Shown here: in pieces, positions 22,475 to 34,523 of the stretch
How positions within the stretch are numbered: the first letter of the stretch is position 1
Layout of the letters: each line of letters begins with the position of its first letter
Source of the DNA: Agapanthus africanus
Lineage: Eukaryota > Streptophyta > Magnoliopsida > Asparagales > Amaryllidaceae
Assembly: GCA_030015575.1 (NCBI GenBank)
Contig: JASDDO010000019.1
Span: 518,168,986-518,232,985, forward strand
DNA length: 64,000 nt
Direction of reading: 5' to 3'
Notes under the pieces: model-generated
Databases searched by the model: none
The model's input: only the letters and a program-made list of their open reading frames with translations
Told to the model about the DNA's origin: nothing
Made by a program: the position numbers and the translations under genes

Positions 22475-23170
22475 ATGAACGAATCCTTCTTGTGGCATTG
22501 TAGACTCGGTCATATTAATGCGACACGGCTAGCTAAGTTACATAAGGATGGATATTTGAATCCGTTTGAATTATCATCTTATGATACTTGCCATTCATGT
22601 CTCAAAGGTAAACTGACCAAAACTCCGTTTAGAGGACACGGAGAAAGAGTTGAGGAACTCTTAGGACTGGTACATAGTGATGTATGCGGTCCCATGTCTA
22701 CACATGCCAGGAACGGTTCTTCTTACTTCATTACATTCTCTGACGATCTCTTAAGATTCGGACATGTGTTCCTGATGAAACACAAGTCTGAAGCTTTTGA
22801 GAAATTCAGAGAATATAAGCACGAAGTAGAGAACCAAACGGGCAAAAGTATTAAGATCCTTCGATCTGATCGAGGAGGAGAATACTTAAGCAATGAGTTC
22901 CTAGATTATTTAAAAGAGAATAGGATTCTCTCTCAGCTTACTCCTCCTTATACACCACAGCACAACGATGTATCGGAACAGAGGAATCGCACCCTATTAG
23001 ATATGGTGCGCTCTATGATGAGCAATGCTGAGTTGTCTATTTCCTTCTGGGGGTATGCGCTTGAGACAGCCATATACCTATTGAATAGAGTTCCAACCAA
23101 ATCTGTGCCTACCACTCCATATGAGATATGGAATGGGAAGAGACCATCTCTTAAACGAGTTAAGATATGA
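22475..23170 (+). pseudogene. Copia A integrase
   Basis: This 231-codon open frame contains the integrase. The zinc finger is HCRLGH (about residues 8-13) with CHSC about 30 residues later. The catalytic triad is readable: D in VHSDVCGP (about residue 70), D in LRSDRGGEYLS (about 135) and E in SEQRNRTLL (about 168). These are canonical for plant Copia. It would integrate the DNA copy. The ATG at 22475 is an internal methionine of the polyprotein, not a true start. A TGA at 23168-23170 replaces the Trp codon of the conserved VWGCPA motif, and after it the same frame stays open into RT. Confidence 0.9.
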
Positions 23171-25126
23171 GGTTGTCCGGCCTATGTCAAAAGGAAAAAT
23201 CCGGACAAACTCGAGGCACGATCAGTTCTTTACAAGTTTGTGGGATATCCAAGAAATTCGTATGGATATCTATTCTACCACGGTGAACAACAAAAAGTGT
23301 TTGTTGCTCAACATGCCACCTTTTTAGAAAAGGAATTTCTTGCAAAAGAAATTAGTGGCAAAGAGGTAGAGCTGGAAGAGGTTCCAGCACCACAAACTAC
23401 AACTGATGATTTATTGGAACCAGAGGATTCAGTAGTACCCGACGAACCCCAGCCTCTCCGCCGATCTAGTAGGGTTTCTCATCCACCTGAGAGATACTAC
23501 GGTTTTCTCATCGATGGTGGAAGCGAGGATTGCATCATGGAAGATGATGACCCGACTAGTTTCGGGCAGGCCATCACGAGTGGTGACTCTGTGAAATGGC
23601 TGGATGTAATGCGATCTGAGATGGAATCCATGTACACCAACAAAGTATGGACTTTGGAAGTTGCTCCTAAAGGGGTAAAACCCATTGGGAGCAAATGGAT
23701 CTTTAAGAAGAAACTTGGTGTAGATGGAAAGGTTGAGACTTTCAAAGCTAGACTTGTTGCAAAGGGTTTTCATCAACGGCCAGGTGTGGATTATGACGAA
23801 ACCTTTTCTCCAGTGGCTATGCTTAAGTCCATCCGGATCTTACTTTCCATTGCTGCATACCATGACTACGAAATCTGGCAGATGGATGTTAAGACCGCCT
23901 TTCTAAATGGTGTTTTAGAAGAGTGTGTGTACATGACTCAGCCAGAGGGCTTCATAGATAGTGAGAGCAGCGAAAAGGTGTGCAAGCTGCTTAAATCCAT
24001 TTATGGGTTAAAGCAAGCATCGCGAAATTGGAACATCTGCTTTGATATTGTAGTCAAAGAGTTTGACTTCATCAAAAATGTAGATGAACCTTGTATTTAT
24101 AAAAATGTTGCAGAGAGTAAGGTTGTCTTCCTTTTATTGCACGTGGATGACATACTCTTGATAGGAAACGATGTTCCTATGCTGCAATCAGTCAAGCTCT
24201 TCTTATCACAAAGATTCTCAATGAAAGATCTAGGTGATGCCTCCTGCATTTTGGGAATTATAATCTATAGAGATAGATCTAAACGAATACTGGGATTGTC
24301 CCAATTCAGGTACATTGACACCATACTAAAGAGGTTTAGTATGGAAGAATCCAAGCGTGGGAACCTACCCACGATCTCTCGACTCACTCTCTCCAAAGAG
24401 ATATCTCCCAAGACTGATTTGGAGAGAGCTCGCATGCAAGGGATACCCTATGCTTCGGCAATAGGCTCTATCATGTATGCGATGCTATATACCAGACCCG
24501 ATGTAGCATACTCACTAAGTATAGTGAGTAGGTATCAAGCAGATCCTGGAGAGAGTCACTGGATAGCTGTGAAGAACATTCTCAAGTACTTGAGAAGAAC
24601 TAAGGAGATGTTCTTGGTGTATGGTAACGGGGAACTCCAGGTGGAGTCCTTTACCGATTCGAGCTTCCAAAGTGATAAGGACGACTCTAAGTCGCACTCG
24701 GAATTTGTCTTTACCCTCAATGGAGGAGCGGTGTGTTGGAAGAGTTCCAAACAGGATACTGTTGCAGACTCGACGATGGAGGCTGAATACATCGCTGCCA
24801 ACGATGCTGCCGAAGAGGCTGTCTGGATAAAGAAGTTCATTACTGAACTTGGTGTGGTTCCGTCCATTGAGCACCCAATACCTTTGTATTCCGATAACAA
24901 TGGAGCTGTGGCTTTGGCCAAGAAACCCAGGTCCCATCAGAAGTCCAGACATATTCTGAGGCGGTATCACCTGATCAGGGAGATAGTTGATCGCCGGGAG
25001 ATCGAGGTCAGGAGAGTTGATACGAAGGACAACACTGCGGATCCACTCACAAAAGCCATTCCCCAGATACAGTTTGAGAGATTATTCGGGATGTTAGGTA
25101 TGAGATACTACAACAGCTGGCCTTAG
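23171..25126 (+). pseudogene. Copia A reverse transcriptase and RNase H
   Basis: The frame is open from just after the 23168 stop to TAG at 25124-25126. It begins GCPAYVKRKNPDKLEARSV (integrase C-terminus), passes an acidic linker and the RRSSRVSHPPERY motif, then RT: WIFKKKLGVDGKVETFKAR, AKGFHQRPGVDYDETFSPV, DVKTAFLNG, SIYGLKQASRNW and the active site as HVDDILLIGND (Tyr of YVDD replaced by His). RNase H follows with SFTDSSF, DSTMEAEYIAA, LYSDNNGA and HILRRYHLIRE, ending ADPLTKAI. RT and RNase H lengths look full, about 628 residues from the Met at 23240. This is the best-preserved coding region in the window, disabled mainly by the upstream lesions and the Gypsy insertion. Confidence 0.93.
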
Positions 25127-25130
25127 TGCA

Positions 25131-25140
25131 AGTGGGAGAT
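25131..25140 (+). other. Polypurine tract of element A
   Basis: AGTGGGAGAT directly precedes the 3' LTR, a few bases after the RNase H stop codon. Confidence 0.9.
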
Positions 25141-26326
25141 TGTTAGTTATGTATATGCCCTAGAGGCCATTATTGTATATATGATGTATATTATAGTGGA
25201 TGCTTGGATATATATAGAGAGGACTTTCTTGCTCGACATGATAGTATGCTATTTGGTTTCACTTTATCTTAACATGTTGGCTTATATTAGTTTACTGTCT
25301 TACTCTCACATGTTGATAAAGCTCTTAGGATATGTACTCGACTACTGGGACTATGATGAGATCAGACTAGTGGGGCCAGGGTAGTCAACGAGTACATTCT
25401 ATAACTGTTCCTAGTCGAGGGTGTGTCGAGACAGGGCATCGATACACCAGAGTAGACTAGCGTATACGCATCTTGACCCATATGATGTGCGATGGATGAT
25501 CCCATATCCATCGGTGTTTGACATCAAAGATGGTGTACGGGTGCTTAGTGGAGACTAGGTACACTAAACAGACTCACCGAGAACTCCCAGATGGTATTAT
25601 ACCTCACGTCAGATGGCAGTTCTCTGGTGGCACTGGTACAGGGTAGTCTGTAGACCCGAGATCGTCATAGAGTCTTGTGTGATTTCCACTGTGCTTTGAT
25701 TTCCACCTTACCACGTCCAAGAGGGCGTGCAAAACGGTGGCTTTTGGGTACAGTCCCGAATCACATGGAGGCAATGAGCGATAGGAGGGGTTTCGTCTCT
25801 CCCGATATAGGGAGTTGATGTTGTGTTGTGTTCGATTGGCTATAACTGGAAGTCCCTGACCAGGGCGGATATTGAGTACTACTGGTAAGTGTTATCAGTA
25901 AGTTCTCGACCTGTTATGAGCCTCACATCGACACGACTTATCGGTTACTGGGGTCCGACGTATACCAACCCTAGACTGGATATGCGACATATCAGACAAA
26001 GAGACCGGATTGTACGGGAGCGTTACTGATTGGATTCACAGGAGAATGTACAGGCTTGCTTGTTGATCTTCTGATCGCTCAATACCTGGGTGGCTGTTAC
26101 GTTTAGCTGACCGCGTGCAGCTTGTGGGTGTTTGATGTGATCATCACCTACTGCCGGCGTATTGACGATTCTTTAGAGTCCTACACAGAGGTTTCTTGAC
26201 TCAGGCAAAATGGAGTAGGAGCACATATGTGATATGTGCAGAACCGAGGATAATACGATATGAGATACCATATTCTATTCTCGCGATATTTGATATCAAC
26301 CGGGTCATCGGATCAAGTGTTGATTC
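25141..26326 (+). mobile_element. 3' LTR of element A, first part
   Basis: It starts TGTTAGTTATGTATATGCCC and runs to GATTC, where Copia B was inserted. It continues at 36762. The first 888 bp have no counterpart in the truncated 5' LTR. It shares conserved blocks with the B and C LTRs in reverse orientation. Confidence 0.93.
26322..26326. repeat. Left target site duplication of Copia B
   Basis: GATTC, repeated at 36757-36761. The uninterrupted site is seen in the 5' LTR as TGTTGATTCGATGAATCGG near 6770. Confidence 0.95.
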
Positions 26327-28559
26327 TGTAGGGTTCCTAGGCACTCTAGTTAAGTCTCACAAGTGATCAAACATGGCAATTTCAAAAATTATGGTGCCTA
26401 CAAACCCGACTACGGATCGTTTGCTAGATATTTAGGCGAAACAAGCAAGCTAGTTTACAACCAAACTATAAGATAACGGAAATACAACCTTTGTAGATCC
26501 GTTTGTCCACCTCCATAGCTCCGCAACGAAGTGCCTCCGCTGTCCAAGTGAACTCCCGGGCTCTAGCGTCGGCTTCGTCGAAGAATAAGCGAGCTAGGTC
26601 GTCGATGTCCATGCCGAAGATGATCTACGTCGAAGCATCGCAAGATCAAGCTCTCACTTCACCAAGTCATGAAACTTGTGAAGAAAACACACTCTACTAC
26701 TTGGCAAGAGGTAGAGGATGAAGAAATAGGAAGTGGGTTAACTTTAGAATTGGATTTCTCACTCAAAACATCAATCCACCATTGATGACCTCAAGCTTCT
26801 TCACTTGAAGTAAGGAAGAAGAAGAAGAAAAGGTTATGATAAGATAATAGAAAATGAAAAGAAAATGAATTCTTATCATAATTTTAACTAGAGTTAAGTG
26901 TAGAGAATGAATCATGGTTAGTGGGAATGGTTAGGGTTAAGGATGAGATAAGTATGGTTGACTTGAACAAAGCTTCATGAAGCTTCAACTAAAGAACAAA
27001 AGAAGCCACCATTCTTTTTCTCATTTCTTTTATTCATTTATCAAAAATAAAAAGCATAATTAAATAAGATAAATGAATAATAAATAATAAACCCTAACCA
27101 TTTCATTAACCAAGGTTTAATCTTTACACTTGAACCCTAGCATGACATGTATCATCAAACATGATACAATCAAGTGCACAAAAGTATATCGCATATACAA
27201 TGCGCCCATCCGAGTGAGAAAATCCATCTTAAGTAAACCGATACTAGTTGATGCAAAGTAATATATCAAATATATAAATATGCATTAAATCATTAAATCA
27301 ACACTTGATTCAATGACCCGGTTATGTCGCACACACCCGACTAGTATACAATATATCGGCTTATCGAATCAACGCTTGAATCGATAACTAGGTTATATCG
27401 CATACAACCATTCGATATATTTATCGCGAGAATAGAATACGGTATCACATACACGCATTATTCTCGGTCCCGCACATATCTCATATGCGCTCCTATTTCG
27501 TTTCGCTTGAGCCAGGAAACCTCTGTGTAGGACTCTAAAGACTCGTCAATACGCCGGCAGCAGGCGATGATCATATCAAACACCCACAAGCCGCAAGCGG
27601 TCTGCTAAACGTAACGGCCATCCGGGTATTGAGCGATCTGAAGATCGACGAGCAAGCCCGCTCACACTCCAGTGAATCCAACCAGTAACACTACCGTATA
27701 GTCCGGTCTGTTCGTCTGATATGTCGCATATCTCGCCTAGGGGTGGTAAACGTCAGACCCCAATAGCTCGATAAATCATGCCGACGTAGGGTCCATAACA
27801 TTCGTGAAACTACTGATAACTCTTACCAGTATATCACTGCAACCCTGGCCAGGGATTTCCTGTTATGGCCAGTCGAGCATAGCACAACATTAACCCCCAA
27901 TACCGGGAGAGACGAATCCCCTCCTATCGCTCATTGCCTCCATGTGAATCGGGACTGTACCCAAAAACCATCTGTTTGCACGCCTCAGTAGAGCCGTGGT
28001 AGGGTGGAAATCAAAGCACAGTGGGAGACACACAAGACTCTATGACGATCTCGGGTCAACAGACTAAGCTGTACCAGTGTCACCAGAGAACTGCCATCTG
28101 ACGTGAGGTATAATACCATCTGGGAGTTCTCGGCGAGTCCGTTCAGTATACCCAGTCTCCACTGAGCACCCGCATACCATCTTCGATGTCAAACACCAAT
28201 GGATATGGGATCATCCATCGCCCATCGCATGGGTCGAGAAGATATGCGCTAGTCTACTCTGGAATATCGATGCCCCGTCTCGATATTCCCTCGACTAGGA
28301 ACATTTCAAGGATGTATCATGGACTACCCAGGCCCCACTAGTATGATCTACATCATAGTCCTGGAAGTCGAGTACACATCCTATGGGCTTTATCAACATG
28401 TAATCAGAGAGACAGAAAGTATACATGTTAAGATAAAGTGCAACCAGATAGCGTACTATCATGTCGAGCAAGAAAGTCCTCCCTATATATGTCCCAGCAT
28501 CCACTACAATATACATTCTATGTACAGTAATGGCCTCTAGGGCATACATATAACTAACA
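26327..28559 (-). mobile_element. 3' LTR of Copia B (left copy)
   Basis: Plus-strand ends are TGTAGGGTTCC and ATAACTAACA, so the element reads from right to left. It is followed at once by the complement of a polypurine tract. The partner is 34524-36756, of equal length. Confidence 0.95.
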
Positions 28560-28569
28560 ATCTCCCACT
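28560..28569 (-). other. Polypurine tract of Copia B
   Basis: ATCTCCCACT on the + strand is the complement of AGTGGGAGAT, directly inside the left LTR. Confidence 0.9.
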
Positions 28570-31366
28570 TGCACTAGGGCCATCTGTAGCAGTGGTTGTA
28601 GTATCTCATACTCAACCATCCCATAAAAGTGTCTCTCTTTGGGAAAAAGGCCTTCGTGAGTGGATCCGCCGTGTTGTCCTCTGAGTCTACTCTCCTTACC
28701 TCGATCACCCTGGAGATCAACTATCTCCATGATCAGGTGATGCTGCCTCAGAATACGTCTGGGTCACTGATGGGACCAGGGTTCCAAGGGCCAAAGCCAC
28801 ACTTCCATTGTCATACAATGGCAGGAACCTAGTTCATCTTATGAACCAATATACACCCAAACTTCCTCTTTGGTAGTATCTTCAATAGCGATGTTACCAG
28901 CCTTTATCGTCTAGTTTGCCATGGTATCTAGCTTGGAACTCTTCCAACATACCGTCCCTTTACTGAGGGTAAAGACAGTGCCTGTGACTGACATTCAGTC
29001 GTCTTTATCACCCTGGAACACTTCCAGTGATTCTCCCCAGGATCGATTGATACCATCTCACTGCATCCAGTGAGAATCTTAGCATCCAATTACATCTATC
29101 TCATAGATGAAAACTCAGGATTTAGGAGGTATCACTTTGATCCTATTTGGAGAATCCTAGTGATAATAGGAGATTGATCGATCGTAGTATAGGAAACTCT
29201 TTTCCTATCAAGAGTATGTTGTCTACGTACAATACGAAGATGACCACCTTACTCTCTACTACCCTTTTGTATATACAAGGTTCGTCTACCATTTTGATGA
29301 AGTCAAACACTTTGACTATCACATTAAAACAGACGTTCCAACTCCGCGATGCCTGCTTCATTATGTAAAGCAACTTGCACACGTTTCCGCTGCTCCCACT
29401 GTTTACGAAGACCTCTGGCTGTGTTCTTATAGACGTTCTCTTCTAAATCAGTATTTAGAAAAGCAGTCATAGCACCCAACCGCCAGATATCGTAGTCATG
29501 GTATGTAGCCGTGGTAAGTAGGATCTGGATAGACTTAAGCATAGCTACTGGGAAAAAGGTTTCATCATTATCCATGCCTGGTCGATGACGAAAACCTTTA
29601 ACAAGTCTAGCTTTGAAAGTCTCAACTTTTCCATCTATACCAAGTAATCTTCTCAAGATATACTTGCTCCTGATGGGAATTTAACCCTTCAGATATTGCA
29701 GCTAAAGTCCATACTTTGCTGGTGTACATGGATTCCATCTCAGATCGCTAAGCATCCAGCCATTCTTACAGAGTCCCTACTCTCGATGGCCTGCTCGAAA
29801 CTAGTTGGGTCATCATCTCATGATGCAATCCTCGCTCCCACTGTCATCGAGAAACCGAGGTATCTCTCAGGCGGATGAGGAACCCTACTAGATCGGCGGA
29901 GAGGCTGAGGTTCGTCGGGGACTATAGAATCCTTTGGTTCTGTCAAATCTTCAGCTGCAGTTTGTATAGCTGGAACATTTCCAGTTCTACATAACAGACA
30001 TTGCCTCGAGCTTGTCCAGATTATGCTTTTAGACATAGGCCGGTCAACCCCAAATCTTAACTAGCTTAAGACATGGGCTCTTCCCTTTCCATATCACATA
30101 TGAAGCGGTAGGCAACAGACTTGATTCAAACCTAATCCAATAGATACGCAGCTTCTCAAGCGCATAACCCCAAAAAGGAAATAGGTAACTCAGTAGTACT
30201 CATCATAGAGCACACCTTATCATATAGGGTGTGATTGCTCCGCCCCGATATACCATCGTGCTATGGTTTATACGGAGGAGTAATGCTGAGAGAGAATCTC
30301 ATTTTCTTTTGGAATAGTCCAGAAATGCCATGCACAAGTATTCTCCTCCCTGATCTTATCACAGGACATAATACTTATACCCGTATTTTGGTTCTCTACT
30401 TCCTACTTATATTCTGTGAATACCTCAAAAGGTTCGGACTTATATTTCAACAAGAATATATGACTGAATCTTGAGAGATTATCAGAGAATATAATGAAGT
30501 ATAAAGAACCAGTCCTGGCATGTGTAGACAGGAGACCTTATATACATCATCATGTAACAGTCCCAAGAGTTTACCAACTCTTCCTCTGTTTCCAATAAAC
30601 AGAGCTATGGTCATCTTATCTTTGTGACATGACTGGCAAGTTTCACAAGATGTAAATTCAAACTGATTTAAATATACATCTAAATGTAACTTCAGCCAGT
30701 CGGGTCGCATTGACATGACCTAGTCTACAATGCCTCAAGAAGAATTCGTTCATTTCTGAACACTTCCTCTTGTGTGTGTTCTGTATACGAGGAACTGTAG
30801 TTTGATTTAGAACGTCAATGCTTTTAGATAACGTGCCTGAACCGATCAACTTTTGATATAGGAAATGTTCAAAACATTATCCAACAATACAAAATTATAT
30901 CCTTCTTTACTAATAAAGAGAGTGATATGATTTTGTATATCAGGTTCGGTATCTAACAGCATTTGTTCAGAATCAATGTATTCGTAATACAGGGTGACAG
31001 AGACCAACAGACTTGGCTGCAACACTTGCCCCGTTTTCTGCCTCATGAAACTTATCACCCGTTCTCAGTTTTTCTACCTTTTTGTAGCCCTATGTAACAG
31101 ATTACATATCTGGGATCCTGATCCGGTATCATATACCCAGGATTCAGAGGATACTGAGAAACAGTTCTTTGTAATGAACACACCCGAAGGAGATGCATCA
31201 TATGCACTTTCTTCGTTTGGGCGGCATAGGAATTCTGGCATTCCCCAATTTCCTGCTCTGTCTTATAACAATTATAAGTTGGAGCGGGACCAACGTTCTC
31301 CAGCTCAGTATAACAAGTGGGTTCGGTCAATACATCCGTATTATTATCTTGATTAAGGCGTGATAT
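28570..31366 (-). pseudogene. Degenerate Copia B polyprotein (protease, integrase, RT, RNase H)
   Basis: From right to left the remnants are: the N-terminal NVGPAPTYNCYKTEQEIG piece with its first ATG changed to ATA (31364-31366); a protease DTGSGS remnant near 31125; an integrase zinc finger HCRLGHVNATRL near 30700; the RRSSRVPHPPERY linker near 29890; an RT block ETFKARLVKGF near 29600; and VLYVDNILLIG near 29210, where YVDD has become YVDN. The RNase H end near 28600-28700 is present but broken. Compared with A, sequence equivalent to roughly 24290-24520 and 24560-24665 is missing, removing the RT-RNase H connection. A one-base insertion near 30283 shifts the integrase frame. C shares these lesions. 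It has no gag. Confidence 0.85.
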
Positions 31367-34300
31367 GGTCGCTACCAGGAGAGAGAGAGAAGAAAACACT
31401 CTGCGTGCGCTCTAGCAAGATCAGATTGGTTATATATTTTATCTAATCAGGATGGCTCCCACTGTTTTTATCAAATCTTCCTTCAAACCCTAAAAGGAAA
31501 GACTAGCCGGGATTAATTACACTCTACAAGTTCGCCAACCTTTCAGCCAGGCCAGTGTCGGTACTTAGAGGGAGGTTCCCCGTGCTTTCGCACGGACCTA
31601 ATTACAGTAAACCTCGTTTTCCCAGAGGCGTAACCCCATTGACACCTTTCTAGACACCTACTTGATCGGCTAATTGTAAAGTGCAAAACTCTCCCAGGAG
31701 TAACAATTACTCGCAGTGGGTATCGAGATCCAACTATCACATAGAAGGTATGCAATCTCATTGCAAATTTCAACACTTGAAACTCCCGATATAGGTTTTT
31801 ACCCCTAGCACCTATGACCTTAACTATGGTCAACAAATCATAAGTACTAGTCAAGTTCTACCCGTCATTTCGTGATTAATTAGACCCACCCACATGACCC
31901 TTAACTAAGGTCAACAAAGTCACGCGACTGTCCTAACTAATCGCATCATATGCGGTGTAGGAAGACATCACTTAGCTACCGTACACTGTGCCTTGACTAT
32001 GGTCAACAAACACAGCACGAATACTAAGTACTCTACTTCCTAAAATGACGGAGGGTTGCGGCTGGTTTTTGTGAAAACCTTTAACGCTTTGAACTTGATC
32101 TCGTTGCGGAATCAAATGATTTTTAAATGGAATGTTTTTGAGGCTTTTCTAGTTTTGCTAAAGGGGTCACTCCCGATGAAGGGATCGTCGGCCCTTTCCT
32201 CGTCGAATGAGGTGCGGGATATATCATATATATCACTGTGCAAAGCAGAAACTATAGAAGCGATCAAATACAAACCGAGTGTGTAGCATCTGCCAGTTAT
32301 TGCTAAAGGAGTCACTCCCGGTGAAGGGATCTCGGTCCTTTCCTCATCGAATAAGGTGCAGGATGTTCTATAATGAACACCGCTATGCAAAGCAAGAACT
32401 GTAGCTACCTGTTTTATTTTGAAATTCGATTCCACAACATCAATTAGGTTTATTTTCTTTCATTAATCACATTAATGAATATCCCATCATTTAAATTACC
32501 TAAACATCACAGATAGATATGACGTACACTTATGCCATCCGCATTCGCCTCGATGTCCCCTCGTGCACCGTTAGGTTAGGTAACTAACGGAAGAGCGGGG
32601 CAGGGCTAGCGCGGGTGTAAAACATAAGTAACGTCTATATAATATATCATATATACTATAATATCTGTCACAGAGCACAGAACATCGCATGATCACAGAT
32701 AAAACACAGCAGAAGAAACTTATGAAATATTGGATATACTAGGACGTCCGTGTTTTCAATACGAGCCAGTATAAAACACGGATTCCACGGTCGTGATGAA
32801 TAGCCAATCCCACACCCCTAGACCCCTACGAGAGCGGCAAGCAACCCTACCAATTCTAGGGTTAGGAGACCCGGACTCGACTCCTCGAGTTGGTCTCCCA
32901 CTGGACCCCAGAACCCGGTTACTTGTGCTCCCCTCCTTGGGTCTATCCTAGTGCAGAAAAGTAAATAATATACATCAACGGTGACAACTTCCGCAACCTG
33001 GAAGTGCCCCAATAAAAGAATATTATATACAAGTTTTTACATGAATGAAAATGAAAAACACTCATCTCACATAAAACCCCCCCGGCTATTCAAATACGAC
33101 GATCCAATATAACATATCCAGCAACACATAACATCACATGTCATCAACGTAAGTAAATATGCGCATCCCAATTGTCGTTGACATATAGCAACGAAACCGG
33201 CGACATCACATATTACACTTACGGTCACAGAAAAGAAAGTGTAAAACTACAACAGTTGGAATCTGCAACCTCCTCAGACATCACATGCCTGACCAAATGA
33301 ATTACTTAGACATCGCATGCCTAACAATTATAAACCCCGCATTTTAGTCTCAAAATCGAAAACACTTTTCAATATCAAGTCGGGCAATTCAACAGGATTC
33401 CCGACATTCTGATCGAATACTCGTCGCAAACTTTAGTAGACGGCCGCACCCCCGACGCCGTCGACAAAGTGCACCAAGGCGGAACACCGCTACCGCGAGC
33501 ACCCGAACGGATGCTTTCGGCGACGGGGTTCTCCTACAGTCACTTGGTCGGGGCTATGGAGTGAGGCTGTCTATTAAGTTTACCCGGCGAGTATCCGCGT
33601 ACGCTACGTGATTGCGACGGACTTTTGATCACATCAAAATTCCGTGGCAACCGATCAAATGAGACTAAACTGCTACGTTTATAACATTCATTCAGTTATC
33701 ATATAACTTATTGTGAATTCCAATTATTGTATCCCATTCCAGATAAACAGAAAATGTTAAACTTTCCGATCGAACAATCGAACACCCAAGTTTTCCCGAT
33801 AAAGATCAACACATGAAACTAGTCTAACAACATTCAGTTCGTACCTCAGTACCAACGGTCCAGCCGTAGAAGGGTCAAGCCAACGCCTCACATGTGGCAC
33901 GCCGTACTGCCCCAAACCCGAAGGTTCAAAGGGTAGTTCAAGACGGTCACATAATCGAGTTAAGGTTTGTGTCTTCTAGAGGGACCATCGCGTTACTTGC
34001 ACTACTTAGAACGTCGTTAAACTACGGAAAAATCCAACACTTGGAAATTTCCCGACAGGGGAAAAGTTGGGTATTTATATCCGGTCGAACTTTTTAACAT
34101 ATTCTAAAATTTATCCGGAACGACACATAGACAAAGTTTGACAATCCGATCGAATGTATGAACTCCCAATACAACCCAAAATACTCAACTCTTGATTTCA
34201 GAAAAAAATATTCCAGGAAAACTAACACTGAAAAATAGGAGTTACTGTGCAAAATTGAGTGCCTAATAAGACAAAACGGCGGCGTAAGGGCCGCATTAGC

Positions 34301-34510
34301 ACGCTAATGCCGCGGTTCCGCCGCACTTTTGAGGGATCAATAGGTAATTTTTGCACCGTAATTCTTAGATTTCCCTGCTTATTTTTCTGCATATTTTTAA
34401 TTTGCAAAAATCCACAAATTTGAAAAAAATACAGAGAGCAAGTTGGATGTAGGTTTTCGGTTCGATCGGACTTCAAATTCCGTCTACGCATCGCCTAAGG
34501 CTCGAACCTG
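31367..34510 (-). other. Long non-coding leader of Copia B
   Basis: A 3.1-kb stretch lies between the PBS and the coding start. It contains the three TTGAC/GGTCAAC motifs (near 31820, 31902, 31993), the paired TCACTCCCGGTGAAGGG or close variant (about 32165 and 32310) and a decayed GC-rich hairpin (34278-34325). The CT tract near the coding end reads CCTG instead of CCAG at about 31377. Open frames on either strand look accidental. Confidence 0.7.
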
Positions 34511-34522
34511 GCTCTGATACCA
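34511..34522 (-). other. Primer binding site of Copia B
   Basis: GCTCTGATACCA is the complement of TGGTATCAGAGC, one base inside the right-hand (5') LTR. Confidence 0.9.
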
Positions 34523-34523
34523 C

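Noticed and set aside
23429..24970. Minus-strand open frames of 82-151 codons across the RT region of A
   Set aside because: They are shadows of the well-supported RT and RNase H frame on the plus strand.
26503..26721. 72-codon frame in the B LTR, identical at 34700-34918
   Set aside because: It is antisense within an LTR duplicated by the insertion itself. The C LTR has a different reading at the same place.
28560..34523. Nearly equal internal lengths of A (split), B and C (about 5.96 kb) as evidence of one uniform element
   Set aside because: A has a shorter leader and longer pol than B and C, and the two differences of about 480 bp cancel by chance.
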